A stretch of DNA of 64,000 nucleotides from positions 21,206 through 85,205 of the forward strand of contig JBJKPR010000062.1 of assembly GCA_046706185.1 (NCBI GenBank), read 5' to 3'. The notes below the pieces were generated by a model, which saw only the letters and a program-made list of their open reading frames with translations, was not told the origin of the DNA and searched no databases. Each line of letters begins with the position of its first letter. Position 1 is the first letter of the stretch. Origin of the DNA: JAJZXY01 sp046706185 (GTDB taxonomy: Archaea; Thermoplasmatota; Thermoplasmata; Sysuiplasmatales; Sysuiplasmataceae). Position numbers and translations under genes: made by a program. This document shows positions 7,844 to 17,190 of the stretch, in pieces.

Positions 7844-9199
7844 TCAGTCGGCCAGCTGCTTTCCTGTCATATCATCAAGCGCTTCAAGGAACTTACGCAG
7901 AGAATCCCTGGGAACCGTTGCCCCGGATGCTATGACATGCCCCCCTCCGACTCCACCAACGAGGCTCGCGGATGCTGAGAGACCAGATGCAAGGTCTAGA
8001 CCACGATTGACAAGTTCCCTCGTTCCCCTGCCGCTTATCTTGTAGCTTTCGTCGACGAGGGAGTAGGCAATTGTTGGCTTGCTCTTGTCGCCTATGAAAG
8101 ACATATAGAGGCCGCACAGTGCGCCCGCAAGTGACGCATCATCCGACCTGAAACACTGAATGTGTTCCATCTGTTCTATTCCCTCCTCGAGAGCCATAAG
8201 TCTCCCGAGAACCCGGCTGTTGTACTCCTTTCTCAATTCCCTTGCCTCGGCAGTCGCCTGCCCGTCTCCCAACTCCATCGCGAGGCCGACCGAGTACCGC
8301 TCGCTTCTGCCGCACGCGTTCGCCAGGCTGGACAGTTCAGCCACCGTCATTCCCGAGGAGACCGCATAATGCTGAATGGAGACTATCTGCGAAATCTGTT
8401 CGTGGTCGCACCCCTCCGAAGCAAGCATCAGCATGAGAACCGACGAGAGCCTCCTTCTTTCCTGTTCACTGTAATCACTGAAACACCTCTCCTCTTTGAT
8501 GCCTATCTGAGTGCAAAGAGAGGAGACAAGTTCCTTCCTGCCTGAATAGCCCTTGAAGTATGGCTCGGCGGCCAAGGCAATAGCTTCGATTATGTTGATG
8601 CCCTGGAGGGAGAGCGAAAGCTTCTCCTCAATGAGCCCCATTTCGACCGCCTTCTCGAGTATGAGGCGGTTGATTCCCTTGTAGCCGCCCAGGTGCTGCA
8701 TGTCGCCGTATGCGCCCGCAAGTGCACAGTGCACCAGGCTCCAGTTCGATTCGTCAAAGTACTGTGCGAAAAGGAATGAAGTCGTTGCACCGCTCACGTC
8801 GGTTGTTCCGTTGAAGCCCCACATTGAAGGATTTATGTGCACTATCCCTGCCGCATCCTCCGTTGCCCGATGATGGTCCAGGACGATCACCTTGGTCCCC
8901 AGCTCTTCAATGAGTTTGAGCTGCCCGCTCCCCATGTCCGCGAAAATCACAAGGTCGTTCTTCTCCGCCCTGACTCTCTCGATAAGCTTGCCGTCAAGGC
9001 TCCTGGACATGGTCACCTGGAACTGTTTGCCCGCATTTTTCAGCATCCCGGACAGTACTGCAGCGGAGCTTATTCCGTCTGAATCATAGTGACTGATGAC
9101 CCTGACTCGCCGTTCGCTGCGGAGCAAGTCTGCAGCGGCACGGACCCTTTCTTCCAGTCCGGAAGGCATTGAGATGCTGTCGCTCATTTCAGATATCAC
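7844..9199 (-). CDS. Archaeal RecJ-like DHH phosphoesterase/nuclease
   Basis: 451 residues of the DHH superfamily. Motifs: HYDSDG (His37, Asp39, Asp41), Asp88 in FADMGSG, DHH at 108-110, and a C-terminal DHHA1 domain ending in GGVGGGH near residue 420. Archaeal proteins of this type include the GINS-associated nuclease GAN and are proposed Cdc45/RecJ counterparts in replication and repair; which one this is cannot be told by eye. It lies 9 nt after rps15 on the same strand, a common archaeal arrangement. The GTG at 9199 is used as start; ATG 9187 is an alternative. Confidence 0.9.
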   Translation of the reverse strand: MISEMSDSISMPSGLEERVRAAADLLRSERRVRVISHYDSDGISSAAVLSGMLKNAGKQFQVTMSRSLDGKLIERVRAEKNDLVIFADMGSGQLKLIEELGTKVIVLDHHRATEDAAGIVHINPSMWGFNGTTDVSGATTSFLFAQYFDESNWSLVHCALAGAYGDMQHLGGYKGINRLILEKAVEMGLIEEKLSLSLQGINIIEAIALAAEPYFKGYSGRKELVSSLCTQIGIKEERCFSDYSEQERRRLSSVLMLMLASEGCDHEQISQIVSIQHYAVSSGMTVAELSSLANACGRSERYSVGLAMELGDGQATAEARELRKEYNSRVLGRLMALEEGIEQMEHIQCFRSDDASLAGALCGLYMSFIGDKSKPTIAYSLVDESYKISGRGTRELVNRGLDLASGLSASASLVGGVGGGHVIASGATVPRDSLRKFLEALDDMTGKQLAD

Positions 9200-9208
9200 T
9201 GAGAGGCA

Positions 9209-9652
9209 CTAAAACACACCCTCAAACGAATATTTCCAGTTTGCAGGTATGATGCCTTCCCTGACGTAGTACTTCACGAGCCTCCGTATCTTGGACTCGA
9301 TGAGATGGAGACCGTGCCTGTTGCTCTCATCCTTATTATTCTCGGAAAGATGCTTGGTCACGTTCCTACCTCTTTCAATCAGAGAAGCAAGATCTTCTGG
9401 TATCTGCGGCTTGACGCCTGCTTCCTCTAGTATCTGCATTATCGACTTGCCCGTTAGGAGCCTGACATTGGGAACTCCGTACTGGTCCCTGAGCGCCAGG
9501 CCAATCTGTGATGGTTTCCTGCCGAGTTTACCCATCTGAATTATAAGGTCCTCCGCTTCCTTTGTCTGGACCTGTACCCATGAAGGGCTGGCGCTGACCA
9601 TCGGCTTCCTGGATGAAGCCCTGCCCTTCTTGCTTGAATGCATTCGTGACAT
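9209..9652 (-). CDS. rps15: 30S ribosomal protein S15 (archaeal/S13e type)
   Basis: 147 residues starting MSRMHSSKKGRASSRKP, as expected for the archaeal S15 with its basic N-terminal extension. The conserved WVQ, PSQIGLALRDQYGVP and SLIERGRNVTKHL segments are present. The frame remains open upstream to 9739 but ATG 9652 matches the family start and follows an AGGTG element. Co-directional with the recJ-like gene; divergent from the M1 aminopeptidase. Confidence 0.96.
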   Translation of the reverse strand: MSRMHSSKKGRASSRKPMVSASPSWVQVQTKEAEDLIIQMGKLGRKPSQIGLALRDQYGVPNVRLLTGKSIMQILEEAGVKPQIPEDLASLIERGRNVTKHLSENNKDESNRHGLHLIESKIRRLVKYYVREGIIPANWKYSFEGVF

Positions 9653-9840
9653 GATTGCACCTGATATACGTATTCGCCGATTAAACTGCTTGTATTTAAT
9701 CAGTTTGCCTTCGCGGAGCCTTGCTTGCGGGCCCAGCACGGCGGCAACGTTTCACGCTCAAACGTGACTTAATTAGACATGGAATGGGTGCTGACTGGAA
9801 ATTATATTACAGTGCAATACTTTGCGATTTTCCAGATAAC

Positions 9841-12354
9841 ATGGAAAGGGGCACTTTTTCTTTCGATGAGGTTCACCAGAAGTTTGAGCTACCCAACGCT
9901 TCACCGAGGTATCCGAGGGATGCCTGTTTCAGGATAAGCAATCTGTCGCTGAGCCTGGAGATTGACATGCGCAGAAGGGAAATACGCGGGAAGGCCACTT
10001 ATCTCCTTGGCCCTATAGACGGTTTGTCTCTTGAAAGCATAAGCCTGGATGCCAGGGAGCTGAACATCCAGTCGGTGAAATGCGACGGCAAGGGCGTCGC
10101 TTTTGCACACATTGACGACGTTCTGACACTCGAAGCGGGGGAGAAAAGAAAGGAATTCACGGTGGAAATAGAGTACACTGGAGAGCCGGAATCAGGCATA
10201 TATTTTGTATATCCTGACAAGGAAAACAGCTCAAAACCAGTCCAGGCATGGTCCCAGGGTGAAGACGAGTACTCGAAATACTGGTTCCCGTGCTTCGATT
10301 CACCTAACATGAAGTTCACGACAGATTTTCACATAACTGTCAAGTCCAATTTCACTGCTGTCTCGAACGGAAAGCTGACAGGAGTCAGCGAGGACAGGAA
10401 GAAAGGGACAAGGACTTTTCACTGGCAGGAGGCAGTTCCTCATTCCTCCTACCTCAATTCAATCGCAGTGGGCGAATTTGCACTCCTGGAGGACAGCTGC
10501 GACGGGGTGCCAATACAGTATTACGTCCAGAAGGGAAGAGAGGAGGAGGCGAAGCTCTCGTTCGGAAAGACACCAGATATGATGAAATTCTTCAGCAGGA
10601 TAATTGGCGTCCCCTACCCTTACGAAAAGTATGCGCAGGTAGCTGTGGCTGACTTTATCTGGGGCGGAATGGAGAATATAAGCGCAACAACACAGACCGA
10701 TGAAACGCTGCACGGCATGAAGGACGAAAGAGACTTCCCGAGTCATCCTCTCGTCGCACATGAGCTGGCGCACCAGTGGTTCGGAGATCTTGTGACAACA
10801 AAAGACTGGTCGAACGTCTGGCTGAACGAGGGGTTTGCGACATACTTCGAAGCACAGTACAGGCAGTACAGTCAGGGGCAGGACGAGTTCGAGTATTATC
10901 TGGACACACTCTCGCAGGTATATTTCAACGAAGATTCTAAGGACTACAGAAGGCCGATAGTGCAGCGTTCCTACCTCGTGCCGACTGAACTCTTCGACAG
11001 GACAACGTACCAGAAGGGCGCCCTCGTGCTCCACATGCTCAGGAAAGAGCTGGGAGATGAGCTTTTCTACAGGTCGATGAACAGATACTGCGCTGACAAC
11101 AGGATGAAGAATGTTGAAACAAGCGACCTTGTCAAGGCAATTGAGGCGGCAACGGGGAGAAATCTACAGTCCTTCTTTGACCAGTGGGTGTATTCGGCAG
11201 GTTATCCCGAATTCAAGGCGACCTACACCTACAACGAAAAGGAAAAGCAGGCAGAAATCAAATTCACCCAGGTGCAGAAGACAGATGCCGGCTCCCCTGT
11301 CTTCAAAGTCAACCTGGACATTTCGGCGTATATGCCAGGCGGCAAAAGAAAAAACAGTGTGGCCAGGATCAATACAACTGAAAGCAAGCTTGTTTTCAGT
11401 GCGAGCGAGAGGCCGCTCTTTGTCAGCATAGACCCCCACAACGACATACTCAAGAAGCTGGAATACGACAGACCGCTCGATGATGCCCTTGCTCAACTCG
11501 CCAACGGAACACCTTTCGAGAGGGTCCAGGCAGCGAGGGAGCTGGCAAAGAAGTCCAGGTCCTCGGTGGTCGCGGCCCTGAAAAAGCAGCTAGAAGCTGA
11601 TAACTTCTGGTCAGTGCATGCGGAATGCGCGGATGCGCTCGGCAAGATTAACAGGATCGATGCGCTGGAGGCTCTTGAATCTGTGAGCGTCCCCGATTCG
11701 AGGGCAAGAAAAGTGGTCGCGAGGGCGATTGGCTACTACAGGGAGGGAAGGTCGGCTGCCGTTCTGGAGAGACTCCTGAAGGACGAAAGTTCCGCTGTGC
11801 GGTCGGAAGCGGTCACTGCGCTTTCAACGCTCAGGGACTATGACCCCGGCAGGGTCCTCTCTGCGGCGCTCAGGAGGGAGTCACACCAGGATATTGTAAG
11901 GCGGGCTGCCCTTGCAGGCTATGCCGAAGCAGGCTCGGAGGAGGACGTAGAGAGGCTGAAACAATACGTATCGGGCAAATACAGGCCAAGGGTCAGAGCG
12001 GCAGCAATAAAGGCAATTGCAAAGCTTGGCAAGGAGGAAAGGAAGGTCAGACAATTCGTCTACGCACAGCTTCGTGATGCCAACATAGTGTACCGGGCCG
12101 GAGTTATAGAAGCGTGCTCGCTGCTTGAGAACAGCGATGCGATACCTGAACTCGAGGCACTTGCTGAAAGGGAAAGGGACGGCAGGTTAAAGCGTGATTC
12201 ATACGAGTCGATCCAGGCTGTAAGGAAGTCGCTGAGCAGGCCGTCGGAGATCAAGTCAGTTTCGAGTGAACTTGACAAGTTCAAAAGTGAGCTGCGTGAA
12301 CTGAGGCATGCGGTCGAATCGCTGGAAAGGAAGTTGTCGTCCAAACGGAAATAG
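9841..12354 (+). CDS. M1-family zinc aminopeptidase with HEAT repeats and C-terminal coiled coil
   Basis: 837 residues. The N-terminal beta domain and catalytic domain show GGMEN (about 275-279) and the zinc site HELAHQW (His307, His311) with the third ligand Glu330 in NEGFATYFE. It should trim peptides from the N-terminus, like tricorn factors F2/F3. After about residue 550 the usual ERAP-type helical domain is replaced by alpha-helical repeats with HEAT character (VRSEAVTALS, VRRAALAGYA, VRAAAIKAIA) and a charged coiled coil at about 795-837. That layout recalls TAF2/TSM1. TATA-like ATTATATTA at 9801-9809 supports ATG 9841 over the upstream in-frame codons. Confidence 0.92.
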   Translation: MERGTFSFDEVHQKFELPNASPRYPRDACFRISNLSLSLEIDMRRREIRGKATYLLGPIDGLSLESISLDARELNIQSVKCDGKGVAFAHIDDVLTLEAGEKRKEFTVEIEYTGEPESGIYFVYPDKENSSKPVQAWSQGEDEYSKYWFPCFDSPNMKFTTDFHITVKSNFTAVSNGKLTGVSEDRKKGTRTFHWQEAVPHSSYLNSIAVGEFALLEDSCDGVPIQYYVQKGREEEAKLSFGKTPDMMKFFSRIIGVPYPYEKYAQVAVADFIWGGMENISATTQTDETLHGMKDERDFPSHPLVAHELAHQWFGDLVTTKDWSNVWLNEGFATYFEAQYRQYSQGQDEFEYYLDTLSQVYFNEDSKDYRRPIVQRSYLVPTELFDRTTYQKGALVLHMLRKELGDELFYRSMNRYCADNRMKNVETSDLVKAIEAATGRNLQSFFDQWVYSAGYPEFKATYTYNEKEKQAEIKFTQVQKTDAGSPVFKVNLDISAYMPGGKRKNSVARINTTESKLVFSASERPLFVSIDPHNDILKKLEYDRPLDDALAQLANGTPFERVQAARELAKKSRSSVVAALKKQLEADNFWSVHAECADALGKINRIDALEALESVSVPDSRARKVVARAIGYYREGRSAAVLERLLKDESSAVRSEAVTALSTLRDYDPGRVLSAALRRESHQDIVRRAALAGYAEAGSEEDVERLKQYVSGKYRPRVRAAAIKAIAKLGKEERKVRQFVYAQLRDANIVYRAGVIEACSLLENSDAIPELEALAERERDGRLKRDSYESIQAVRKSLSRPSEIKSVSSELDKFKSELRELRHAVESLERKLSSKRK

Positions 12355-12358
12355 CGCA

Positions 12359-14458
12359 TCAGTCTCGCACCGCAATACGCACGTCGACCGGCCAGACACC
12401 CTCACTGTTCGCTATCAGAGGATTGATGTCCATTTCGACAACAGACTGCTCCGATACAAGCATCCGTGATGTCCTCTCCATGAAACTGCATAGCTTGTCT
12501 GCGTCTATTGCAATGTCCCTGTACCCCTGCAGCAGCTTCCCTAGGCCGCTATCGACTATCATCTCCCTTGCCTCTTCCCTGCTGACAGGGCACAGGGAGA
12601 ATGACTTCATACCCGTCAGCTCAACAAGTGTTCCCCCCAGGCCGAACATCATGACAACACCATGAATGGCACGGAAGGCACCGATCACAAGTTCTGTGCC
12701 TCCCCTTATCTGACGCGACAGCGTGAATGAATAACCTCCTGCCCTCAGCCGATCCTGTGCGATGGACCTCAATTTTGCAAACGCATTTCCAACTTCATGT
12801 CTGGACGTGATGTTGAGTATGACACCGCCAGCTTCGCTCTTATGAACTACATCGGCCGAACTCAATTTCATGACGAGAGGGTATCCTATTCCTTCAGCCG
12901 CAGATTCAGCTGCATCAAGATCATCTACAACAATGCTGTCATAATTCTCCAGACCGTGAGATGAGAAGAGGATAGCTATCTCATCCGGACCGATCCACCT
13001 TTTTGAGGCAATCTCCTCCCCGGCACCCGAGAACACAGGCTGGAGAACTGAACCCATCGATGCTGACCTGATGTTGTGTGTTGTGACCATCGCTAGCGCG
13101 GTAGCGGCCGCATCCGGCGATCTGAAGGCGGGAATACCGGTTTTCCAGAGTGCGCGGATCCCCTTGCGGATGCCTGCTGTTTCACCAGTCCAGACGACAG
13201 CGAGTGGTATTTCAACATCCCTTCTCAGCAGCTCGACAGAGCTCACAAAATCAGCGCTTGAGTAGGATGTCGGAGCACCTATGATCATCATGTCCCACTG
13301 TCCAGTTGCTGCAATTCTCCTTCCACTTTCAGTGTAAAGGGAAAGGTCTGTTGTTGCGGCCATTGTGAGGTCAAGAGGGTTCCTCACATTCATGCCCGAT
13401 GGGAGTGAGGACACAAGGACGCTGGTGAGGCTGTCGCCGAACTCTGGCAGGCTGAACCCCTCCCTGTCCAGCGCATCTGACAGCGTGACGCACAATCCTC
13501 CGGGAGCAGACACAACTGCAACCTTCCTGCCCGAAGCATTGAAAGACGTGGATGCGAGAGAAACAGCGTCCACAAGCTCGTCATATGTTTTTGCAAACAC
13601 CACATTGCACTTCTTGAAAAGTGAAGAGTATGCTTCCGTACTGCCGGCAATTGCGCCCGTATGGGATGCGGCTGCACTTCTACCCGTTCTTGTGAGACCC
13701 GCCTTGTACACCACAATGGTCTTGTCCCTCCCTATATTGAGACAGGCCCTCAGGAACTGCCGGGGATTCCTTATCTCCTCCACATAGGCTGCGACGACCG
13801 CCACATCGCTCATCCCTCCCACGTATTCAATAAAATCAGACACGGTGAGCATCAGCTCGTTACCTGTGCTCACAGCAAGCCGAGTTCCAAGCCCTCTGCT
13901 TTCCATTGAGAGCAGGAAGAGTTCCATCATCGATCCGCTCTGCGAGATGAATGCAACCCTTCCGGAATGCCTGGATAGTCCAGAGTTGAAAGTGACCCTT
14001 GATTCTGGGTTGTGTATGCCCAGGCAGTTAGGGCCGACGAGCACCGATCCTGCCCGGCCGAGCGCCTCTATTGCTTCGCTCCCTGCTGTCTTCTGCCCTT
14101 CATCCAGAGACGCGATACCTGAGCTTAGGACTGTGATGCTTTTTGCCCCGTTCTCTGCAGCATCCTTGATGCATGCCATCGCTGCTGAAGGGGGGACGGC
14201 GATATACACACTGTCAGGAGCAGCACCCGTGTCCCTGACGATGCTTCCGATGTCGGGATAGCACTTCATCCCCATTATGCTCCCCGCGCCTGGGTTGACT
14301 GGGAAAAGCTTGCCCTTGAAGCCGAAGTCGAATAAGCTCCGGAGTATTGTGTTGCCGAGCTTGCCCACTGTGGACGTGGCGCCTACAACAGCAATGCTGG
14401 ACGGGTTTACGAGCGCCTCGAGGCCCCTCAGTTTTCTCTGTGAACCTTCCCCTGCCAT
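12359..14458 (-). CDS. acd: ADP-forming acyl-CoA (acetate-CoA) synthetase, alpha-beta fusion
   Basis: 699 residues joining the CoA-binding/ligase alpha part (about 1-460) and the ATP-grasp beta part (about 480-699). The alpha part has the Rossmann IAVVGATS start, LVGPNCLGI and the active-site SHTGAIAGS with phosphorylatable His266; the beta part has LVMKLSSADVVHKSEAGGV. These enzymes make ATP from acyl-CoA plus ADP and phosphate in peptide-fermenting archaea, or activate acids in reverse. It converges with the M1 aminopeptidase gene (4 nt between stops), consistent with amino acid catabolism. Acyl specificity is unknown. Confidence 0.94.
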   Translation of the reverse strand: MAGEGSQRKLRGLEALVNPSSIAVVGATSTVGKLGNTILRSLFDFGFKGKLFPVNPGAGSIMGMKCYPDIGSIVRDTGAAPDSVYIAVPPSAAMACIKDAAENGAKSITVLSSGIASLDEGQKTAGSEAIEALGRAGSVLVGPNCLGIHNPESRVTFNSGLSRHSGRVAFISQSGSMMELFLLSMESRGLGTRLAVSTGNELMLTVSDFIEYVGGMSDVAVVAAYVEEIRNPRQFLRACLNIGRDKTIVVYKAGLTRTGRSAAASHTGAIAGSTEAYSSLFKKCNVVFAKTYDELVDAVSLASTSFNASGRKVAVVSAPGGLCVTLSDALDREGFSLPEFGDSLTSVLVSSLPSGMNVRNPLDLTMAATTDLSLYTESGRRIAATGQWDMMIIGAPTSYSSADFVSSVELLRRDVEIPLAVVWTGETAGIRKGIRALWKTGIPAFRSPDAAATALAMVTTHNIRSASMGSVLQPVFSGAGEEIASKRWIGPDEIAILFSSHGLENYDSIVVDDLDAAESAAEGIGYPLVMKLSSADVVHKSEAGGVILNITSRHEVGNAFAKLRSIAQDRLRAGGYSFTLSRQIRGGTELVIGAFRAIHGVVMMFGLGGTLVELTGMKSFSLCPVSREEAREMIVDSGLGKLLQGYRDIAIDADKLCSFMERTSRMLVSEQSVVEMDINPLIANSEGVWPVDVRIAVRD

Positions 14459-14646
14459 GCTTTACCTCGCATAGAAGCATGATTGATGCCGTTCTTATTC
14501 TGTTCGTTTTGAGCAGACTGCGTTGATGAATTGCACCTGCAGCCGATAAGCGGCTGTGAACCCTGTTTCAGGAAATGTTATAGCCTCAGGCATCTGTATT
14601 GCAATCCAGGTCACACCTGTGACTGAAGGGAGAAGGGTGACATTGA

Positions 14647-15114
14647 ATGGGAGAGGAAGATATAGACGGTGTTTTCAGAAAGTACAGGAATGTAGCAGTT
14701 GTCGGACTGTCAAAGGATGAGAGCAAGGACAGCAACAAAGTGGCCAGATATCTGCAGGGAAAAGGCTTCAGGGTGATACCTGTGAACCCCACTGCAGAAG
14801 CGATACTGGGCCAGAAATCGTACCAGTCGCTGTCCTCAATGCCAGCGGAGTTGAAGAGGCAGGTGGAAATAGTGGACATCTTCAGACCATCGGACTCTGT
14901 TCCAGCCATAGTGGATGAGGCAATAGATATCAGGAGAGAGTACGGAATGCCGAAGGTGATATGGATGCAGCTCGGCATCAAGAACGAGGAAGCCGCCAGG
15001 AAAGCGTACGAAAGTGGAATGCTCGTCATACAGGACAGATGCATGATGATAGAAGGGGCAAGCAGGGAGGAGATGCTGCATTTCAGTATAGATCAGGATG
15101 GAGGGGACTGGTGA
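14647..15114 (+). CDS. CoA-binding domain protein
   Basis: 155 residues, a stand-alone CoA_binding_2 Rossmann domain: VAVVGLSKDESKDSNKVARYL near the N-terminus, then VIPVNPTA and a late cysteine-containing VIQDRCMMIE segment typical of YccU/YneT-like proteins. Such proteins bind CoA or acyl-CoA; a reaction is not established. It is divergent from the ADP-forming acyl-CoA synthetase, whose N-terminal domain belongs to the same superfamily, with about 190 bp between the starts. Confidence 0.88.
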   Translation: MGEEDIDGVFRKYRNVAVVGLSKDESKDSNKVARYLQGKGFRVIPVNPTAEAILGQKSYQSLSSMPAELKRQVEIVDIFRPSDSVPAIVDEAIDIRREYGMPKVIWMQLGIKNEEAARKAYESGMLVIQDRCMMIEGASREEMLHFSIDQDGGDW

Positions 15115-15216
15115 GGATGAGAGCAGCGGTAGCCATCAATTTTCCCGGGAGCCCGTTGACCTTCCATAAGCAACGGTAATTAAGGTCCTCCTACTAAACC
15201 TCAGTCTGGTCAAGCG

Positions 15217-16611
15217 ATGGCGACTCCTCCGGCGTACGGCAGCAAAACAATGCAGATCGAGCCCTACGGCATAGAGCACATACCGCAAGAGGAAAGACAC
15301 GGCTCGCCAAGACGTCTCTTCACTCTATGGTTCGCCTCCAATGTCACCATTGGAAGCTACGCCGTAGGCTACATAGCCGTTTCCGCCTTTGCTCTCCCGC
15401 TCTACTACGCACTTGCGGCTCTCCTGGCAGCCAACCTGATCGCAGGAGTACTGCTCGGCCTCGCGAGTTCCATGGGACCCGTCTTTGGCTATCCTCAGAT
15501 GGTGATCAACAGGCTCTACTTCGGAAGACGGGGAGCCTACCTCCCGGCTGGACTTCAATGGCTGAGCTCCATAGGCTGGTTTACAGTAAACGCAGTGCTG
15601 GGATCTTATGCTCTGGCGGAGCTCACTGGGATCGGTTACTACCCTTCCGCAGCGATACTGCTTGCTGCAATGGTGCTGATAGGCCTGTACGGTCATAACT
15701 TCATACATCAGTTTGAAAAACTGATGGCGCTCGTACTTGGGGCGTTCTTCCTGGCTGCAACAGTCGTGATTATATCCCACCTCCCTCAGATAGACAACTA
15801 CGTGCCTGCTGCAGGAACGGGGAGCAGCAGCTTCGTTCCGAACCTTGTTCTTCTCGCCGGGGCAGCCCTTTCCTACCTTATGAGCTGGGGACCCTATGCC
15901 TCAGACTACTCCAGATACCTCAGGCAGGACACGCCGATAAGGCGGTCCTTCATCAACACATTTCTGGGAGGGGTGGTAGCCTCGTTCTGGTTCGAGGCAA
16001 TAGGTGCGATGGTAGCCGCATACGTATACGGAAACATACCCGGAGCCGGGGGTGTCGGCATTACGACTTCCCTGTCCATCATACTTGGACTTCTGGGCAG
16101 CGCAGGTCTTGCCGCCGTGGTGCTAGGAACGCTATCGGCCAATGCGCTGAACATATATACAAGCGCTCTCTCCTCGCTTGTGCTCGACATTAGGGTAAAG
16201 AGGTGGGTCGCAGTCATAGCGGCCGGTGCGGTAGGTGCGGCCCTGACAATGGCTGTCGGGGGCACATTCACCTCGTTTTACGAGGGGTTTCTGCTGCTGC
16301 TTGATTACTGGGTGACTCCATGGCTCGCAATTATACTGATAGACTTCTACGTTTTCAGGAGGAGGGATTTCAGGGAAGTCGCACGGGCGCCGGCGTTCGG
16401 AGTGCACGCACTGTTGAGCTACCTCATTGGGCTGGCAGCTTCCCTCCCTTTCATTTCATGGAGTTACAGCACGCTGCAGTACACAGGCTTTGTTGCGTCC
16501 GCTTATCTTGGTGGAGCAGACATAAGCTACTACATCGCCCTTGTGGTCACTGCGGCAGTGTACCTTTTCCTACGCGGAAGAAAGATGCACAACACAGGAC
16601 TGCACACTTAG
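15217..16611 (+). CDS. NCS1-family cytosine/purine/allantoin permease
   Basis: 464 residues with about twelve hydrophobic helices. The N-terminal PRRLFTLWFASNVTIGSYAVG motif region and FGYPQMVINRLYFG are typical of nucleobase:cation symporters (CodB/PurP/Fur type). Predicted to import a nucleobase or related compound across the cytoplasmic membrane. A TATA-like TAATTAAGG near 15176 supports the ATG at 15217. No nucleobase-degrading gene is adjacent, so the substrate is open. Confidence 0.88.
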   Translation: MATPPAYGSKTMQIEPYGIEHIPQEERHGSPRRLFTLWFASNVTIGSYAVGYIAVSAFALPLYYALAALLAANLIAGVLLGLASSMGPVFGYPQMVINRLYFGRRGAYLPAGLQWLSSIGWFTVNAVLGSYALAELTGIGYYPSAAILLAAMVLIGLYGHNFIHQFEKLMALVLGAFFLAATVVIISHLPQIDNYVPAAGTGSSSFVPNLVLLAGAALSYLMSWGPYASDYSRYLRQDTPIRRSFINTFLGGVVASFWFEAIGAMVAAYVYGNIPGAGGVGITTSLSIILGLLGSAGLAAVVLGTLSANALNIYTSALSSLVLDIRVKRWVAVIAAGAVGAALTMAVGGTFTSFYEGFLLLLDYWVTPWLAIILIDFYVFRRRDFREVARAPAFGVHALLSYLIGLAASLPFISWSYSTLQYTGFVASAYLGGADISYYIALVVTAAVYLFLRGRKMHNTGLHT

Positions 16612-16797
16612 GGGGTAGCGGGATGCGGGGGCGGCAGAAGGCGCACCACCCTTGCCTTCGCTTTTTCAATTGTCAGAGCCTTACGGCAGCGCAGAAACAT
16701 CGGGCAGCTACCGTTCCATGCTTCTCAGTGGCACGATTGGTGAAAGGAAAAGTATAATATGCCGCTTAAATTCATGCGAATAAAGGTGCACTGATTA

Positions 16798-17190
16798 ATG
16801 GCAGATTTCAAAGCAGTGATAAACGACCCGAAGACCGGTCAATCCTACCAGGTTGATGTTTCGGGCCCGCAGACATCCGCGCTGATCGGAAAGAAGATCG
16901 GCGAAGTGGTGGATGGCATTTACTTTAAGCTTCCAGGATACAAGCTGGAAATAACCGGGGGTTCGGACAAGGATGGTTTCGTAATGAGAAGGGACCTTCC
17001 CGGCCAGCAAAGGGCGAAGCTCCTGCTATCTGGTGGAGTCGGTTTCAAGCCCGAGAGGAAGGGGACCAGGAAGAGAAAAACTGTCCGGGGAAACACAATT
17101 TCTCCGTCAACAGTCCAGCTGAACCTGAAGGTCTCAGCTCCTGGACCAATGCCCCTGACCGAGATATTCCAGAAGAAGGAGAGCAAGTAA
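16798..17190 (+). CDS. rps6e: 30S ribosomal protein S6e
   Basis: 130 residues beginning MADFKAVINDPKTGQSYQV, with GFVMRRDLPG and GGVGFKP...GTRKRKTVRGNTIS, the S6e core. First gene of the classical archaeal set rps6e-aif2g-PIN. A box A (CGCTTAAAT, about 16762-16770) lies upstream. Its TAA overlaps the ATG of aif2g (TAATG). Confidence 0.97.
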   Translation: MADFKAVINDPKTGQSYQVDVSGPQTSALIGKKIGEVVDGIYFKLPGYKLEITGGSDKDGFVMRRDLPGQQRAKLLLSGGVGFKPERKGTRKRKTVRGNTISPSTVQLNLKVSAPGPMPLTEIFQKKESK

